The notes under the pieces were generated by a model. That model was not told the origin of the DNA, did not search any database, and saw only the letters and a list, made by a program, of their open reading frames with translations. Shown here one piece after another: positions 1 through 6,599 of a stretch of DNA of 6,599 nucleotides; within the stretch, counting starts at the first letter, position 1, and each line of letters begins with the position of its first letter. Origin of the DNA: Planctomycetota bacterium (lineage in GTDB: Bacteria; Planctomycetota; PUPC01; DSUN01); the NCBI GenBank assembly GCA_016872875.1, contig VGYW01000448.1, forward strand, positions 1 to 6,599, written 5' to 3'. Position numbers and translations under genes: made by a program.

Positions 1-170
1 CTTCGGGGGCTCTACGCTGGCGGGGCCTTTTCCCAGGGCTCCCTTCGGTCGCCCTGGGCTACGGCTCAAACGCCCCCATTCGGGGGCTAAACCCCAGCCC
101 CCAGAAGATGTGGGCAAAGATCAGGGCTTCGCCCTGGGCTGCTATAGTACGCCCCTGTCGGGGCTCCGGA
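1..170. repeat. Cluster of GC-rich palindromic repeats, gene-free
   Basis: I see no gene here. The stretch is a repeating pattern of two small hairpins. The first type is CCCAGGGC (32-39) with GCCCTGGG (51-58), seen again as CAGGGC (122-127) with GCCCTG (131-136) around a TTC loop. The second type is GCCCCC (72-77) with GGGGGC (82-87), seen again as GCCCC (151-155) with GGGGC (160-164). In both copies GCCCTGGGCT is followed about 10 bases later by the second hairpin, so the unit is a composite that occurs about two and a half times; bases 2-11 are the tail of an earlier copy. This resembles dispersed REP-like intergenic elements. Function is unknown; it could also act as a terminator for an upstream gene outside the window. 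Confidence 0.6.
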
Positions 171-215
171 GTAGTTCACCAGAATTGGGGGCCATACTCG
201 CACGCCCGCGCCGCC

Positions 216-244
216 TTGACTCCCACCCCACGCAGCCATAAGAT
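216..244 (+). promoter_or_regulatory. Sigma70-type promoter of the large propeller gene
   Basis: TTGACT (216-221, five of six matches to the -35 consensus) is followed by 17 bases and TAAGAT (239-244, four of six matches to the -10 consensus). Transcription would start near 251, leaving a leader of about 35 bases before the ATG at 286. The same arrangement, with the same -10 hexamer inside the octamer CATAAGAT, lies in front of the histone gene at 6093-6120. It is predicted from sequence only. Confidence 0.5.
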
Positions 245-285
245 GGGAGGACAGCACGAGAGGCCCTGCACTAGCGTGAGCGAAC

Positions 286-3200
286 ATGGCGATGTGGCGA
301 TTGATCTGCCTGTGTTACCTCGTCGGCCTTTGTTGCGCAGCGCGCTGCGGCGAGGCGCAGCCTCCGGCTGCCGCGCTGGCCGCGGCGCTCGACGAGGTGC
401 TCGGCACGCACCACGCCACCGCGCTCCTGGCTGAGCCTGCGGGCGAGGTGTCGGTGGACTACGCTCCCAACGGCCGGCCGGCGGCGGTGCTGGCCGAGGC
501 GCAGCGGGCGGAGCAGGAGCGGAACTGGCGCCGCGCCGCCGAGCTCTACCAGCGGCTGCTCGACGAGGCGCCGCACGAGCTGTGCCACCCCAGCCCGCGC
601 CTTTACCTGCCCATCCAGAGCTTCGTCGAGGAGCGGCTTGCGGCTTTGCCGCCCGAGGGTCTCGCGGCCTATCGCGCCCAGGCCGACCCCGTGGCGGATG
701 CCCTCCTGCGCGGCGCGGCGGCGGATAGCGACCTCGGTCGCCTGAGCGACGTCGCGCGGCGCTTCCTCCTCAGCTCCCACGGCGATGAGGCCCTCGGCCG
801 GCTCGCCACGGCCTGGCTCGAGCGCGGCGAGGCCGGGCGGGCGCTTCGCGCCTGGCGACGCCTCCTGGCCCTTTGCCGCGGCACCGACTTGCCCCCCGGC
901 CCTCTGGCCGCCAAGCTCGCCCTCTGCCTCGCCCAGCTTGGCCAGAAGGAGGCAGCACTGGCATTCCTCGCCAGAGCCGCGGATGCCCTCGGCCCCGCGG
1001 CAAAGGTGGCCGTCGCCGGCCAGCCCGAGGGCCTCGCGGACTTCCGCCTGCGACTTGGTTCAGCAATCGGAAATCGGAAATCGGAAATCGGAAATGGCCT
1101 CCGCCCCGGCCCGCTGCTCTGGGCGGACGTCATCCTGCCACAGCGGGCAACAGACACTCCCGGCTCGGCACGGCGGCTGATGCCCGAGGCGGACGGAGTG
1201 GCGTCAGAACCCCCGGTGCGGATGCTCCCCATCCTCGCGGGCGGCGCCGCCGTCTACCCCACATGGGGTGGCGTCATGGCCCGCGAGGCGACAACGGGCA
1301 AGCTGCGCTGGACATGGAACGGCGACGACGAGGCCCGCGAATGGCGGGCGAGCGTGACGCTCTCCCTCACCGGCTACTTCATGGGCTACTGGCGCTGCTC
1401 AGCCGACGATGAGGCCGCCTACTGCGCCGTCCCCTTCGCGCAGAGCCGCTTCCGCGACGAGGCGATCGGCGGCTACCTGGCCGCACTCGACCTGCGGACC
1501 GGGGCGCAGCGCTGGCGCCGTTGGGCGCGACAGCTCCTTCCTCTCGACAAGGCGGCGGTCGCCTGGTTCGCCTCGGCCCCCCAGCCCTGCGGCGAGCAGT
1601 TGGTGGTTGGCCTGCGGAGCGGCACGGGGGGCGACGAGTACCACCTCTGCGCCCTTCGCCGCTCGGACGGCGCGCTCCTCTGGCGGACCTTCATCGCGGG
1701 CAGGGCGTCGGACCCGCTCTTCAGGTTCAGCCGCTACGAGCCGCGGTTCGAGGGCATGCCGGCCGAGGCGGAGGGCCTGGTGGTCGCCTGCCCGGGCGGC
1801 GGCGTCGTGGCCGGCGTCGAGCTCGCCACGGGGGCCATCCGCTGGCTCGCCCGCTACGACCAGGTCGTGAGCCGCAGGGCCGGCTGGCGCTGGTATCGCC
1901 ACGACGGCTGGCGGAGCCAGACGCCCGTCATCGCCGGCGGGCTGGCCTACGCCACGCCGCCCGACTCCGACTTCGCCTACGCCATTGACCTCGCCTCGGG
2001 CAGCGTGATGTGGCGGCGCGAGCGGGGCGACAAACGCTTCCTCGCGGGCCTGTGGGAGGGGCGAGCGTGCGTCGTCGGCACCAGTGCCGCTGCCTTCGGG
2101 CCGCGCGGCGAAGTCGAGTGGCAGGCCGAGCTCCCCTCGCCAGCCATCGGCCAGCCCGCCCTCGCGGGCCGCATCCTCCACCTGCCTCTCGCCGGCGGCA
2201 TCTTGTTCCTCGACGCCACGACCGGCAGCGAGCTCGCCTGGACCTCCTGGGATGAGTGGGCCGCGGCCCACGGGTCGCCCCTCGGCGCTCAGATCGCCTC
2301 CGGCGACCTCGTGGCTACGGGGGGCAAGCTCTTCGTGGCGACGCCCCACACGCTCAACGTCTTCAGCCCCTTCGAGCGGCGGGAGGCCATTGAGCGGCAG
2401 TTGGCCGCCGACCCCGCGGACCCGCTTGCCCACTACGCCAAGGGGCAGGAGTGCCACTGGGCCGGCGATGCCGCCGGAGCAGTGGAGGCCCTCGAGAAGG
2501 CGCTGGAGCTGGCGGGCCGCAGGCCGGGCGCGGTCGCGGCGCCGGTGCTGGCCGACGCCCGCCGGCGTCTCGGGGCCTGCCATGCTGACCTTTCGCGGCG
2601 GCACGAGCGCGCCGGCCGCGTGGAGCCGGCCCTGGCCTCGTGCGAAGCCGCGTTGCGCTACGTGCCGCCAGGCGCGGAACGCCAGGCGCTCCTCTTGCGG
2701 ACCGCCTCGCTCGCGCATGGCCTCAAGCGCTGGCCCGCCGCCACCGCTGCCTGCCAGGAGGTCCTCGGTGGCGCCGAGCCGGGCGAGGCCAACTGGGCCG
2801 CCGCGCGGTCGGAGCTGGACGCACTCCTGCGCGAGGCCGGGCGGCAGCCGTATGAGCCATTCGAGCGCCTCGCCGAGGCGTCGCTCGAGCGCGGCGGCGA
2901 GGCGGACCTCGTGGCCATCGTGAAGCGCTATCCGACGAGCGCGGCCGCGCCCGCGGCGCTCGAGCGGCTGGCGGAACGCGCGGGGCGGCCCGGCGAGGCG
3001 CGCAGTTGGCTCCACCAACTGGCGATGGAGTACCCGGCGGCGAAGGCCGCGCCCACGGCCCTCCGCCGCCTGGCCGAGGGCTACGCCAAGGAGGGCGCCA
3101 CCGCTATGGCGCGAGGGGCGCTCGAACGCCTCCGCCGACTCTGGCCGGCAATCCCTGTTGACCTCAAGCTGGCATCCGACGATAGGAGCCAGAAGCTGGG

Positions 3201-4791
3201 CATCCGGCCGCCGCTCCGCGTGCAGTGGGACATTCGCCCCGCCTACGGCTCGGCGGACCTCCGCATCGCCGGCGCCGCCGACGCGCGGGAGAGGAGCTTC
3301 CTGGTGCTCGCAGGCCGCGCCTTCGAGTGCCGCTCGCTCGACGACGGCGCGCTCCTCTGGGCCGACCGCCCGGGCTGGATCGGCGTGCGAATCGTGGATG
3401 CCGAGCGCCGCGGCGGCGGGGTGCGGATAATGAGCACCGTGGCGAGCGGCGACGACGCCCCCGCCGCGCGAGCCGGCCTCCGCGGCGGCGATGTGCTCGT
3501 GAAGTTCGACGGCAAACAGCTCCGCGACGCCCAGGACCTCATCACCACCTGCACCGAGCGAAGGGCGGGGGCCGCCGTGCGCCTTGAGTTCCTGCGCGGC
3601 GACGAGCTCCACGCGATTGACCTCACGCTCGGCGCGCGGCCGGCCATCGCGGACGACACGCTCCTGCCGCCTGCCTCGTTCCTCGGCGTGGCCGGCGGCA
3701 ACGCCATCGTGCGGAAGACGCGGCGCCTCGACGCCGTCTCAGTCGAGCGCGGCGACGCTGCCTGGTCCCTCCCGCTCGGCGCGGGCGAGCGGCTGACAGA
3801 GGGCGCGAACGACGCATCGGCCTCCGCGCCGGGCATCGTGGCCCTCGCGGACGGACTCGGCCGCATCCTGGCGCTGGACCCCGCCACCGGGCAACGGCTC
3901 TGGGACAAGCCGGCCGCCGAACCCGTGGTCCACGACATGGCGCTCTGGGAGCACGGCCTTGTGGTGGCCAGCTCGCGGCCCGCGACACTCCGGGTGCTCA
4001 ACCCACTCGATGGGCACGTGGCCTTCGAGGCCGCGCAACCGAGCGCCGCCGGGGCGCCAGTCTTCGCATTGGACACCGGCGGGCGACTCTGCTACGCTAT
4101 GGGGAGCGTCGTGGGCTGCTGGGAAAGTAGCACAGGCAAGATGCCTGTGCCACCAGACCCCGGAGGAAGAGAAGGTGGCACAGGCCTCCGGCCTGTGGGC
4201 GTGGCGTGGGATGTCCGCATCCCGAACATCGCGGTCCGCCGGCTGTGGGCCGGCCGCGCCGCGGTGATTGCCCAGGGGGTGGACGAGCAGGGCGCCGAGG
4301 TCGTCGAGGCCCGCCAGAGCGCCTCGGGCGCGCCCGCCTGGTCGGTCGCCCTCGCACGCGGCGAGCGATGGCTCCTCGGCGAGCTGGCCCCCGACGCCTT
4401 CTACCTGGCCTCGCGCCAGGGTACGCGGACGGCCATTCGGCGGCTCGATCCCTCCACCGGGCAGGTGGCCTGGACGCAGACCCTCGCCCGGCAGGAGGAC
4501 CTCGCGGCGTGGGACGCGGGCGGCCAGGCGATTGTCCTCGGCCTGACGATCACGGACGAGCGCGGCGGCCGGCGTGCCGAGGCTGCGGTCCTCGAGAAGG
4601 CCGCGGGCACCGCCCAACAGCGTCTCGCACTCGGGGCGGGCGTCCTCGTGAGCCTGTCGCGGCTCGGCTCGTCGCTGTGCGCCGTCGTCGAGAACGAGGC
4701 CGCCTCCGTCCGTCCCCCGGCCTGGCTGGACGACGAGGTGGTCGCCCAGCCTGCCAGGTTCCGAATCGTGCGGATGACGGGAGTCCCATAG
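286..4791 (+). CDS. Exported TPR / PQQ-like beta-propeller / PDZ protein, 1501 aa
   Basis: Probably a periplasmic or surface scaffold; no catalytic residues, haem motif or convincing PQQ-binding site are visible. Residues 1-24 look like a Sec signal peptide (MAMWR, then a Cys/Leu-rich core; cleavage perhaps after GEA); no proper lipobox is present. Residues 63-250 are helical and TPR-like (for example [12 protein letters not shown]). A first propeller spans about 318-700, with blade motifs such as TTGKLRW (336-342), [10 protein letters not shown] (401-410), [10 protein letters not shown] (511-520) and [10 protein letters not shown] (567-576). TPR-type helices cover 704-955. A second propeller (about 975-1500) includes [10 protein letters not shown] (1197-1206) and [10 protein letters not shown] (1387-1396). 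A PDZ-like domain (about 1032-1116, with [14 protein letters not shown]) interrupts it. ATG 286 is the first start after an in-frame stop at 277-279; the ribosome site is weak. Repeats are embedded at residues 260-270 and 1282-1305. The family assignment is firm at domain level; the biological role is unknown. Confidence 0.9.
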   Translation: MAMWRLICLCYLVGLCCAARCGEAQPPAAALAAALDEVLGTHHATALLAEPAGEVSVDYAPNGRPAAVLAEAQRAEQERNWRRAAELYQRLLDEAPHELCHPSPRLYLPIQSFVEERLAALPPEGLAAYRAQADPVADALLRGAAADSDLGRLSDVARRFLLSSHGDEALGRLATAWLERGEAGRALRAWRRLLALCRGTDLPPGPLAAKLALCLAQLGQKEAALAFLARAADALGPAAKVAVAGQPEGLADFRLRLGSAIGNRKSEIGNGLRPGPLLWADVILPQRATDTPGSARRLMPEADGVASEPPVRMLPILAGGAAVYPTWGGVMAREATTGKLRWTWNGDDEAREWRASVTLSLTGYFMGYWRCSADDEAAYCAVPFAQSRFRDEAIGGYLAALDLRTGAQRWRRWARQLLPLDKAAVAWFASAPQPCGEQLVVGLRSGTGGDEYHLCALRRSDGALLWRTFIAGRASDPLFRFSRYEPRFEGMPAEAEGLVVACPGGGVVAGVELATGAIRWLARYDQVVSRRAGWRWYRHDGWRSQTPVIAGGLAYATPPDSDFAYAIDLASGSVMWRRERGDKRFLAGLWEGRACVVGTSAAAFGPRGEVEWQAELPSPAIGQPALAGRILHLPLAGGILFLDATTGSELAWTSWDEWAAAHGSPLGAQIASGDLVATGGKLFVATPHTLNVFSPFERREAIERQLAADPADPLAHYAKGQECHWAGDAAGAVEALEKALELAGRRPGAVAAPVLADARRRLGACHADLSRRHERAGRVEPALASCEAALRYVPPGAERQALLLRTASLAHGLKRWPAATAACQEVLGGAEPGEANWAAARSELDALLREAGRQPYEPFERLAEASLERGGEADLVAIVKRYPTSAAAPAALERLAERAGRPGEARSWLHQLAMEYPAAKAAPTALRRLAEGYAKEGATAMARGALERLRRLWPAIPVDLKLASDDRSQKLGIRPPLRVQWDIRPAYGSADLRIAGAADARERSFLVLAGRAFECRSLDDGALLWADRPGWIGVRIVDAERRGGGVRIMSTVASGDDAPAARAGLRGGDVLVKFDGKQLRDAQDLITTCTERRAGAAVRLEFLRGDELHAIDLTLGARPAIADDTLLPPASFLGVAGGNAIVRKTRRLDAVSVERGDAAWSLPLGAGERLTEGANDASASAPGIVALADGLGRILALDPATGQRLWDKPAAEPVVHDMALWEHGLVVASSRPATLRVLNPLDGHVAFEAAQPSAAGAPVFALDTGGRLCYAMGSVVGCWESSTGKMPVPPDPGGREGGTGLRPVGVAWDVRIPNIAVRRLWAGRAAVIAQGVDEQGAEVVEARQSASGAPAWSVALARGERWLLGELAPDAFYLASRQGTRTAIRRLDPSTGQVAWTQTLARQEDLAAWDAGGQAIVLGLTITDERGGRRAEAAVLEKAAGTAQQRLALGAGVLVSLSRLGSSLCAVVENEAASVRPPAWLDDEVVAQPARFRIVRMTGVP
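1065..1095 (+). repeat. 7-bp tandem repeat (AATCGGA x4 + AAT) inside the coding region
   Basis: Four perfect copies of AATCGGA plus three further bases sit in frame in the large gene and encode [10 protein letters not shown] (residues 261-270). The site is the linker between the N-terminal helical module and the first propeller. The unit is AT-richer than its surroundings, which marks it as an insertion or expansion. Seven bases is not a multiple of three, so any change of one copy would shift the reading frame. A related unit, one base different (ATTTCGG, reverse complement CCGAAAT against CGGAAAT here), occurs at 6467-6498. Confidence 0.9.
4130..4197 (+). repeat. Pair of REP-like palindromes inside the coding region
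   Basis: Two hairpins share the core CACAGGC. The first is GCACAGGC (4130-4137), loop AAGAT, GCCTGTGC (4143-4150). The second is CACAGGCC (4179-4186), loop TCC, GGCCTGTG (4190-4197). They are read in frame and encode STGKMPVPP and GTGLRPVG in the second propeller, joined by a Gly/Pro-rich linker. The paired palindromes look like a mobile REP-type element, and similar peptide strings are familiar to me from Planctomycetota-like genomes. No transposase is present in the window. Confidence 0.75.
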
Positions 4792-4812
4792 GAGGATGAG
4801 AAGAAGAACGAA

Positions 4813-4916
4813 GTGGATGAATGCATGGGTGGATGTATGGATGGATGGATGGATGAAAGAGAGTCGCCTTTCTGATTCCTTCATCCATCCAACCATCCAT
4901 TCATCCAATCATCCCC
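4813..4916. repeat. GGAT/ATCC tetranucleotide inverted repeat
   Basis: The left arm (about 4814-4857) is built from variants of GGAT and the right arm (about 4880-4915) from variants of ATCC, so the two arms are imperfect reverse complements. The innermost 12 bases match exactly: TGGATGGATGAA (4846-4857) and TTCATCCATCCA (4880-4891), around a 22-base loop. It fills most of the gap between the propeller gene and the MoxR gene. A transcript through it could form a long hairpin. A reading frame runs through it into the MoxR gene, but its peptide is repeat-derived and not homologous to MoxR. Confidence 0.85.
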
Positions 4917-4923
4917 CTTGGTT

Positions 4924-4938
4924 GCGGCCCAAGGCCGC
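4924..4938 (+). promoter_or_regulatory. Small GC hairpin just upstream of the MoxR ribosome site
   Basis: GCGGCC (4924-4929), loop CAA, GGCCGC (4933-4938) forms a six-pair stem ending 10 bases before the MoxR Shine-Dalgarno. There is no T-run, so it is not a normal terminator. It may be another short palindromic repeat, or it could affect access to the start site. The role is unproven. Confidence 0.35.
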
Positions 4939-4948
4939 GTCGTGCAAT

Positions 4949-4953
4949 AGGAG
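4949..4953 (+). promoter_or_regulatory. Ribosome binding site fixing the MoxR start
   Basis: AGGAG lies seven bases before the ATG at 4961. This favours 4961 over the in-frame ATG at 4796, whose extra 55 codons run through the GGAT/ATCC repeat and the small hairpin. Confidence 0.75.
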
Positions 4954-4960
4954 ACCCTTG

Positions 4961-6040
<1,080 letters not shown>

Positions 6041-6092
6041 GCGGGCCAGACCGCAGAACGCGGAAGAAAGCGGATTTTTGGGCGATTTGGGC

Positions 6093-6120
6093 TTGACAAG
6101 AGGCTCCCAACCCATAAGAT
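6093..6120 (+). promoter_or_regulatory. Sigma70-type promoter of the histone gene
   Basis: A perfect TTGACA (6093-6098) is followed by 16 bases and TAAGAT (6115-6120). The start of transcription would be near 6127, giving a leader of about 79 bases before the ATG at 6206. With the terminator at 6426-6464 this makes the histone gene a self-contained unit of about 340 bases. The -10 octamer CATAAGAT matches the one in front of the propeller gene (237-244). Confidence 0.6.
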
Positions 6121-6189
6121 AGTTGCGCGTGAGGCAAACGGCACACGGCCCAGCGTCGGGCGTGGCCCCTGGCCTCGTCAACCTTTGTA

Positions 6190-6194
6190 GGGGG
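6190..6194 (+). promoter_or_regulatory. Possible ribosome binding site of the histone gene
   Basis: GGGGG lies 11 bases before the ATG at 6206. It is G-rich but not a clear Shine-Dalgarno and is spaced a little far, so initiation here may depend on other features. Confidence 0.3.
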
Positions 6195-6205
6195 TAGTTG
6201 CAAGC

Positions 6206-6400
6206 ATGGCAAAGAAAGCCGCGAAGGTCGAGCCGCTCGTCGTCGGCAGCAAGGTGCGCGCTCTCATCAAGGCCAAGGGGGCCAAGATGTCGGGCGAGCT
6301 CCTGGATGCGCTCAACGGCTGCGTGGCCTGCTGTGTTGAGAAGGCCATCGAGCGCGCGCAGGCCAACAAGCGCACCACCGTGAAGCCGCAGGACCTGTAA
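6206..6400 (+). CDS. Small bacterial histone-fold protein, 64 aa
   Basis: A single histone fold with a short third helix, of the type known from Bdellovibrio (HBb, Bd0055) and Leptospira, where such proteins dimerise and bind DNA as nucleoid proteins. Helix 1 is about residues 12-25 (VVGSKVRALIKAKG), helix 2 about 29-53, then loop 2 with KRTTVKPQDL (55-64). Arg56, Thr58 and Asp63 fit the R-x-T-[IV]-K-x-x-D signature shared with archaeal histones. The protein stops right after Asp-Leu, so helix 3 is only a stub. It is basic (13 Lys/Arg against 6 Asp/Glu), with a Lys-rich N terminus. Cys39, Cys42 and Cys43 lie in the middle of helix 2, where dimer contacts are expected. It has its own promoter and terminator. 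A DUF1931-like or other small histone-fold relative is the main alternative label. DNA binding is inferred from the family. Confidence 0.85.
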   Translation: MAKKAAKVEPLVVGSKVRALIKAKGAKMSGELLDALNGCVACCVEKAIERAQANKRTTVKPQDL

Positions 6401-6425
6401 GCCGTCCACTTCTGGCTCAACAGGG

Positions 6426-6464
6426 AAAGACCTCCCCGCTGGAACCCCCGGCAGGGAGGTCTTT
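6426..6464 (+). terminator. Rho-independent terminator of the histone gene
   Basis: AAAGACCTCCC (6426-6436) pairs perfectly with GGGAGGTCTTT (6454-6464). Inside it, after one mismatch, GCTGG (6438-6442) can pair with CCGGC (6448-6452, one G-T pair), leaving a five-base loop. The stem ends in CTTT and is followed by CAATTT, a modest T-tract. It starts 25 bases after the histone stop. The A-rich left flank would also allow it to stop transcription coming from the minus-strand gene to its right. Confidence 0.85.
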
Positions 6465-6466
6465 CA

Positions 6467-6498
6467 ATTTCGGATTTCGGATTTCGGATTTCGGATTT
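6467..6498. repeat. 7-bp tandem repeat ATTTCGG x4
   Basis: Four perfect copies of ATTTCGG plus ATTT, directly after the histone terminator. It is one base different from the reverse complement of the unit at 1065-1095. Read on the minus strand it would encode KSEI-type heptapeptides, as the intragenic copy does on the plus strand. Confidence 0.9.
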
Positions 6499-6500
6499 TC

Positions 6501-6544
6501 CTGCCTTCTGCCTTTTGCCTTTTGCCTTTTCACTTCTCACTTCC
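6501..6544. repeat. Further 7-bp repeats: YTGCCTT x4, then CACTTCY x2
   Basis: CTGCCTT, CTGCCTT, TTGCCTT and TTGCCTT (6501-6528) are followed by TT, then CACTTCT (6531-6537) and CACTTCC (6538-6544). Together with ATTTCGG at 6467-6498, three unrelated heptamers stand side by side. This resembles the short tandemly repeated heptanucleotide (STRR) sequences described in cyanobacteria, though no relationship is implied. Confidence 0.85.
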
Positions 6545-6599
6545 GGGCGCTGCGTTCAGCCAATCCCTCGTCAGCTCTATCACCTCATTCTGCCACGCC
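6530..6599 (-). CDS. Possible C-terminal end of a minus-strand gene (partial)
   Basis: On the minus strand one frame is open from the window edge to a TGA at 6532-6530 and gives 22 residues ending RDWLNAAPGSEK, with WQNEVIEL before it. The composition (Trp, acidic, amphipathic helix) is protein-like, and the other two minus-strand frames are closed within the same stretch. The last codons (GSEK, stop) fall in the CACTTCY repeat. The gene would be convergent with the histone gene. The product cannot be recognised from so short a piece. All plus-strand frames here are also open, so the call rests on composition alone. Confidence 0.35.
   Translation of the reverse strand, partial: AWQNEVIELTRDWLNAAPGSEK

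Noticed and set aside
1..170. CRISPR array suggested by repeated GC-rich palindromes.
   Set aside because: The copies are few and uneven, there are no equal-length unique spacers, and no cas genes are present.
286..360. Lipoprotein signal, because of several cysteines near the N terminus.
   Set aside because: None of the cysteines is preceded by Gly, Ala or Ser at -1 within an L-x-x-C lipobox; the residues before them are Ile-Cys-Leu, Val-Gly-Leu or Arg.
1399..3612. Long open frame of 737 codons on the minus strand.
   Set aside because: It lies opposite the propeller gene, has no domain I recognise, and is what very GC-rich third codon positions produce on the opposite strand.
286..4791. 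PQQ-dependent dehydrogenase as the function of the large protein.
   Set aside because: Only the blade repeats resemble that family; the catalytic Asp/Glu and calcium-site context, vicinal disulphide and haem motif are not apparent.
4796..4960. N-terminal extension of the MoxR protein by 55 codons from the ATG at 4796.
   Set aside because: The extension translates the GGAT/ATCC repeat and a small hairpin, does not resemble MoxR N termini, and AGGAG at 4949-4953 supports the start at 4961.
6051..6079. Possible terminator after MoxR: CCGC and GCGG followed by ATTTTT.
   Set aside because: Only four base pairs can form, with either a short stem far from the T-run or a 15-base loop. It is too weak to call.

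Overview
The window is very GC-rich and gene-dense, and it is littered with short repeats. The gene content suggests an uncultivated bacterium of the Planctomycetota/PVC type. It has one very large exported TPR plus PQQ-type beta-propeller protein, a MoxR-family AAA+ ATPase, a tiny bacterial histone, and repeat families of a kind I associate with genomes of that group. The assignment is inferred from content and style; no rRNA or other phylogenetic marker is present.

Layout. Positions 1-170 hold a cluster of GC-rich palindromes without a gene. A sigma70-like promoter (216-244) leads into a 1501-residue exported protein (286-4791). Its order is N-terminal helical/TPR module, first beta-propeller, TPR module, second beta-propeller, with a PDZ domain spliced into the second propeller. 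Two kinds of repeat sit in frame inside this gene: four copies of a 7-bp unit (1065-1095) and a pair of REP-like palindromes (4130-4197). The gap 4792-4960 is mostly a GGAT/ATCC inverted repeat. It is followed by a well-placed ribosome binding site and a MoxR ATPase (4961-6040). A second promoter of nearly the same form as the first (6093-6120) drives a 64-residue single-histone-fold protein (6206-6400), which is closed by a strong hairpin terminator (6426-6464). Beyond it lies a run of three different 7-bp tandem repeats (6467-6544). The last 70 bases read as the C-terminal end of a gene on the minus strand whose stop codon lies inside the repeat run.

How the genes may work together. The large protein is probably a periplasmic or cell-surface scaffold built for protein contacts; nothing in it shows a catalytic site. 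MoxR ATPases are cytoplasmic remodelling chaperones, usually paired with a DUF58/von Willebrand factor A gene, but here the next gene is the histone. The histone appears to be its own transcription unit (own promoter and terminator), so its position next to moxR may not mean shared function. The most notable items are the bacterial histone with three cysteines in its central helix, the frame-sensitive 7-bp repeat inside the giant gene (a possible phase-variation switch), and the REP pair that seems to split a propeller-blade motif.
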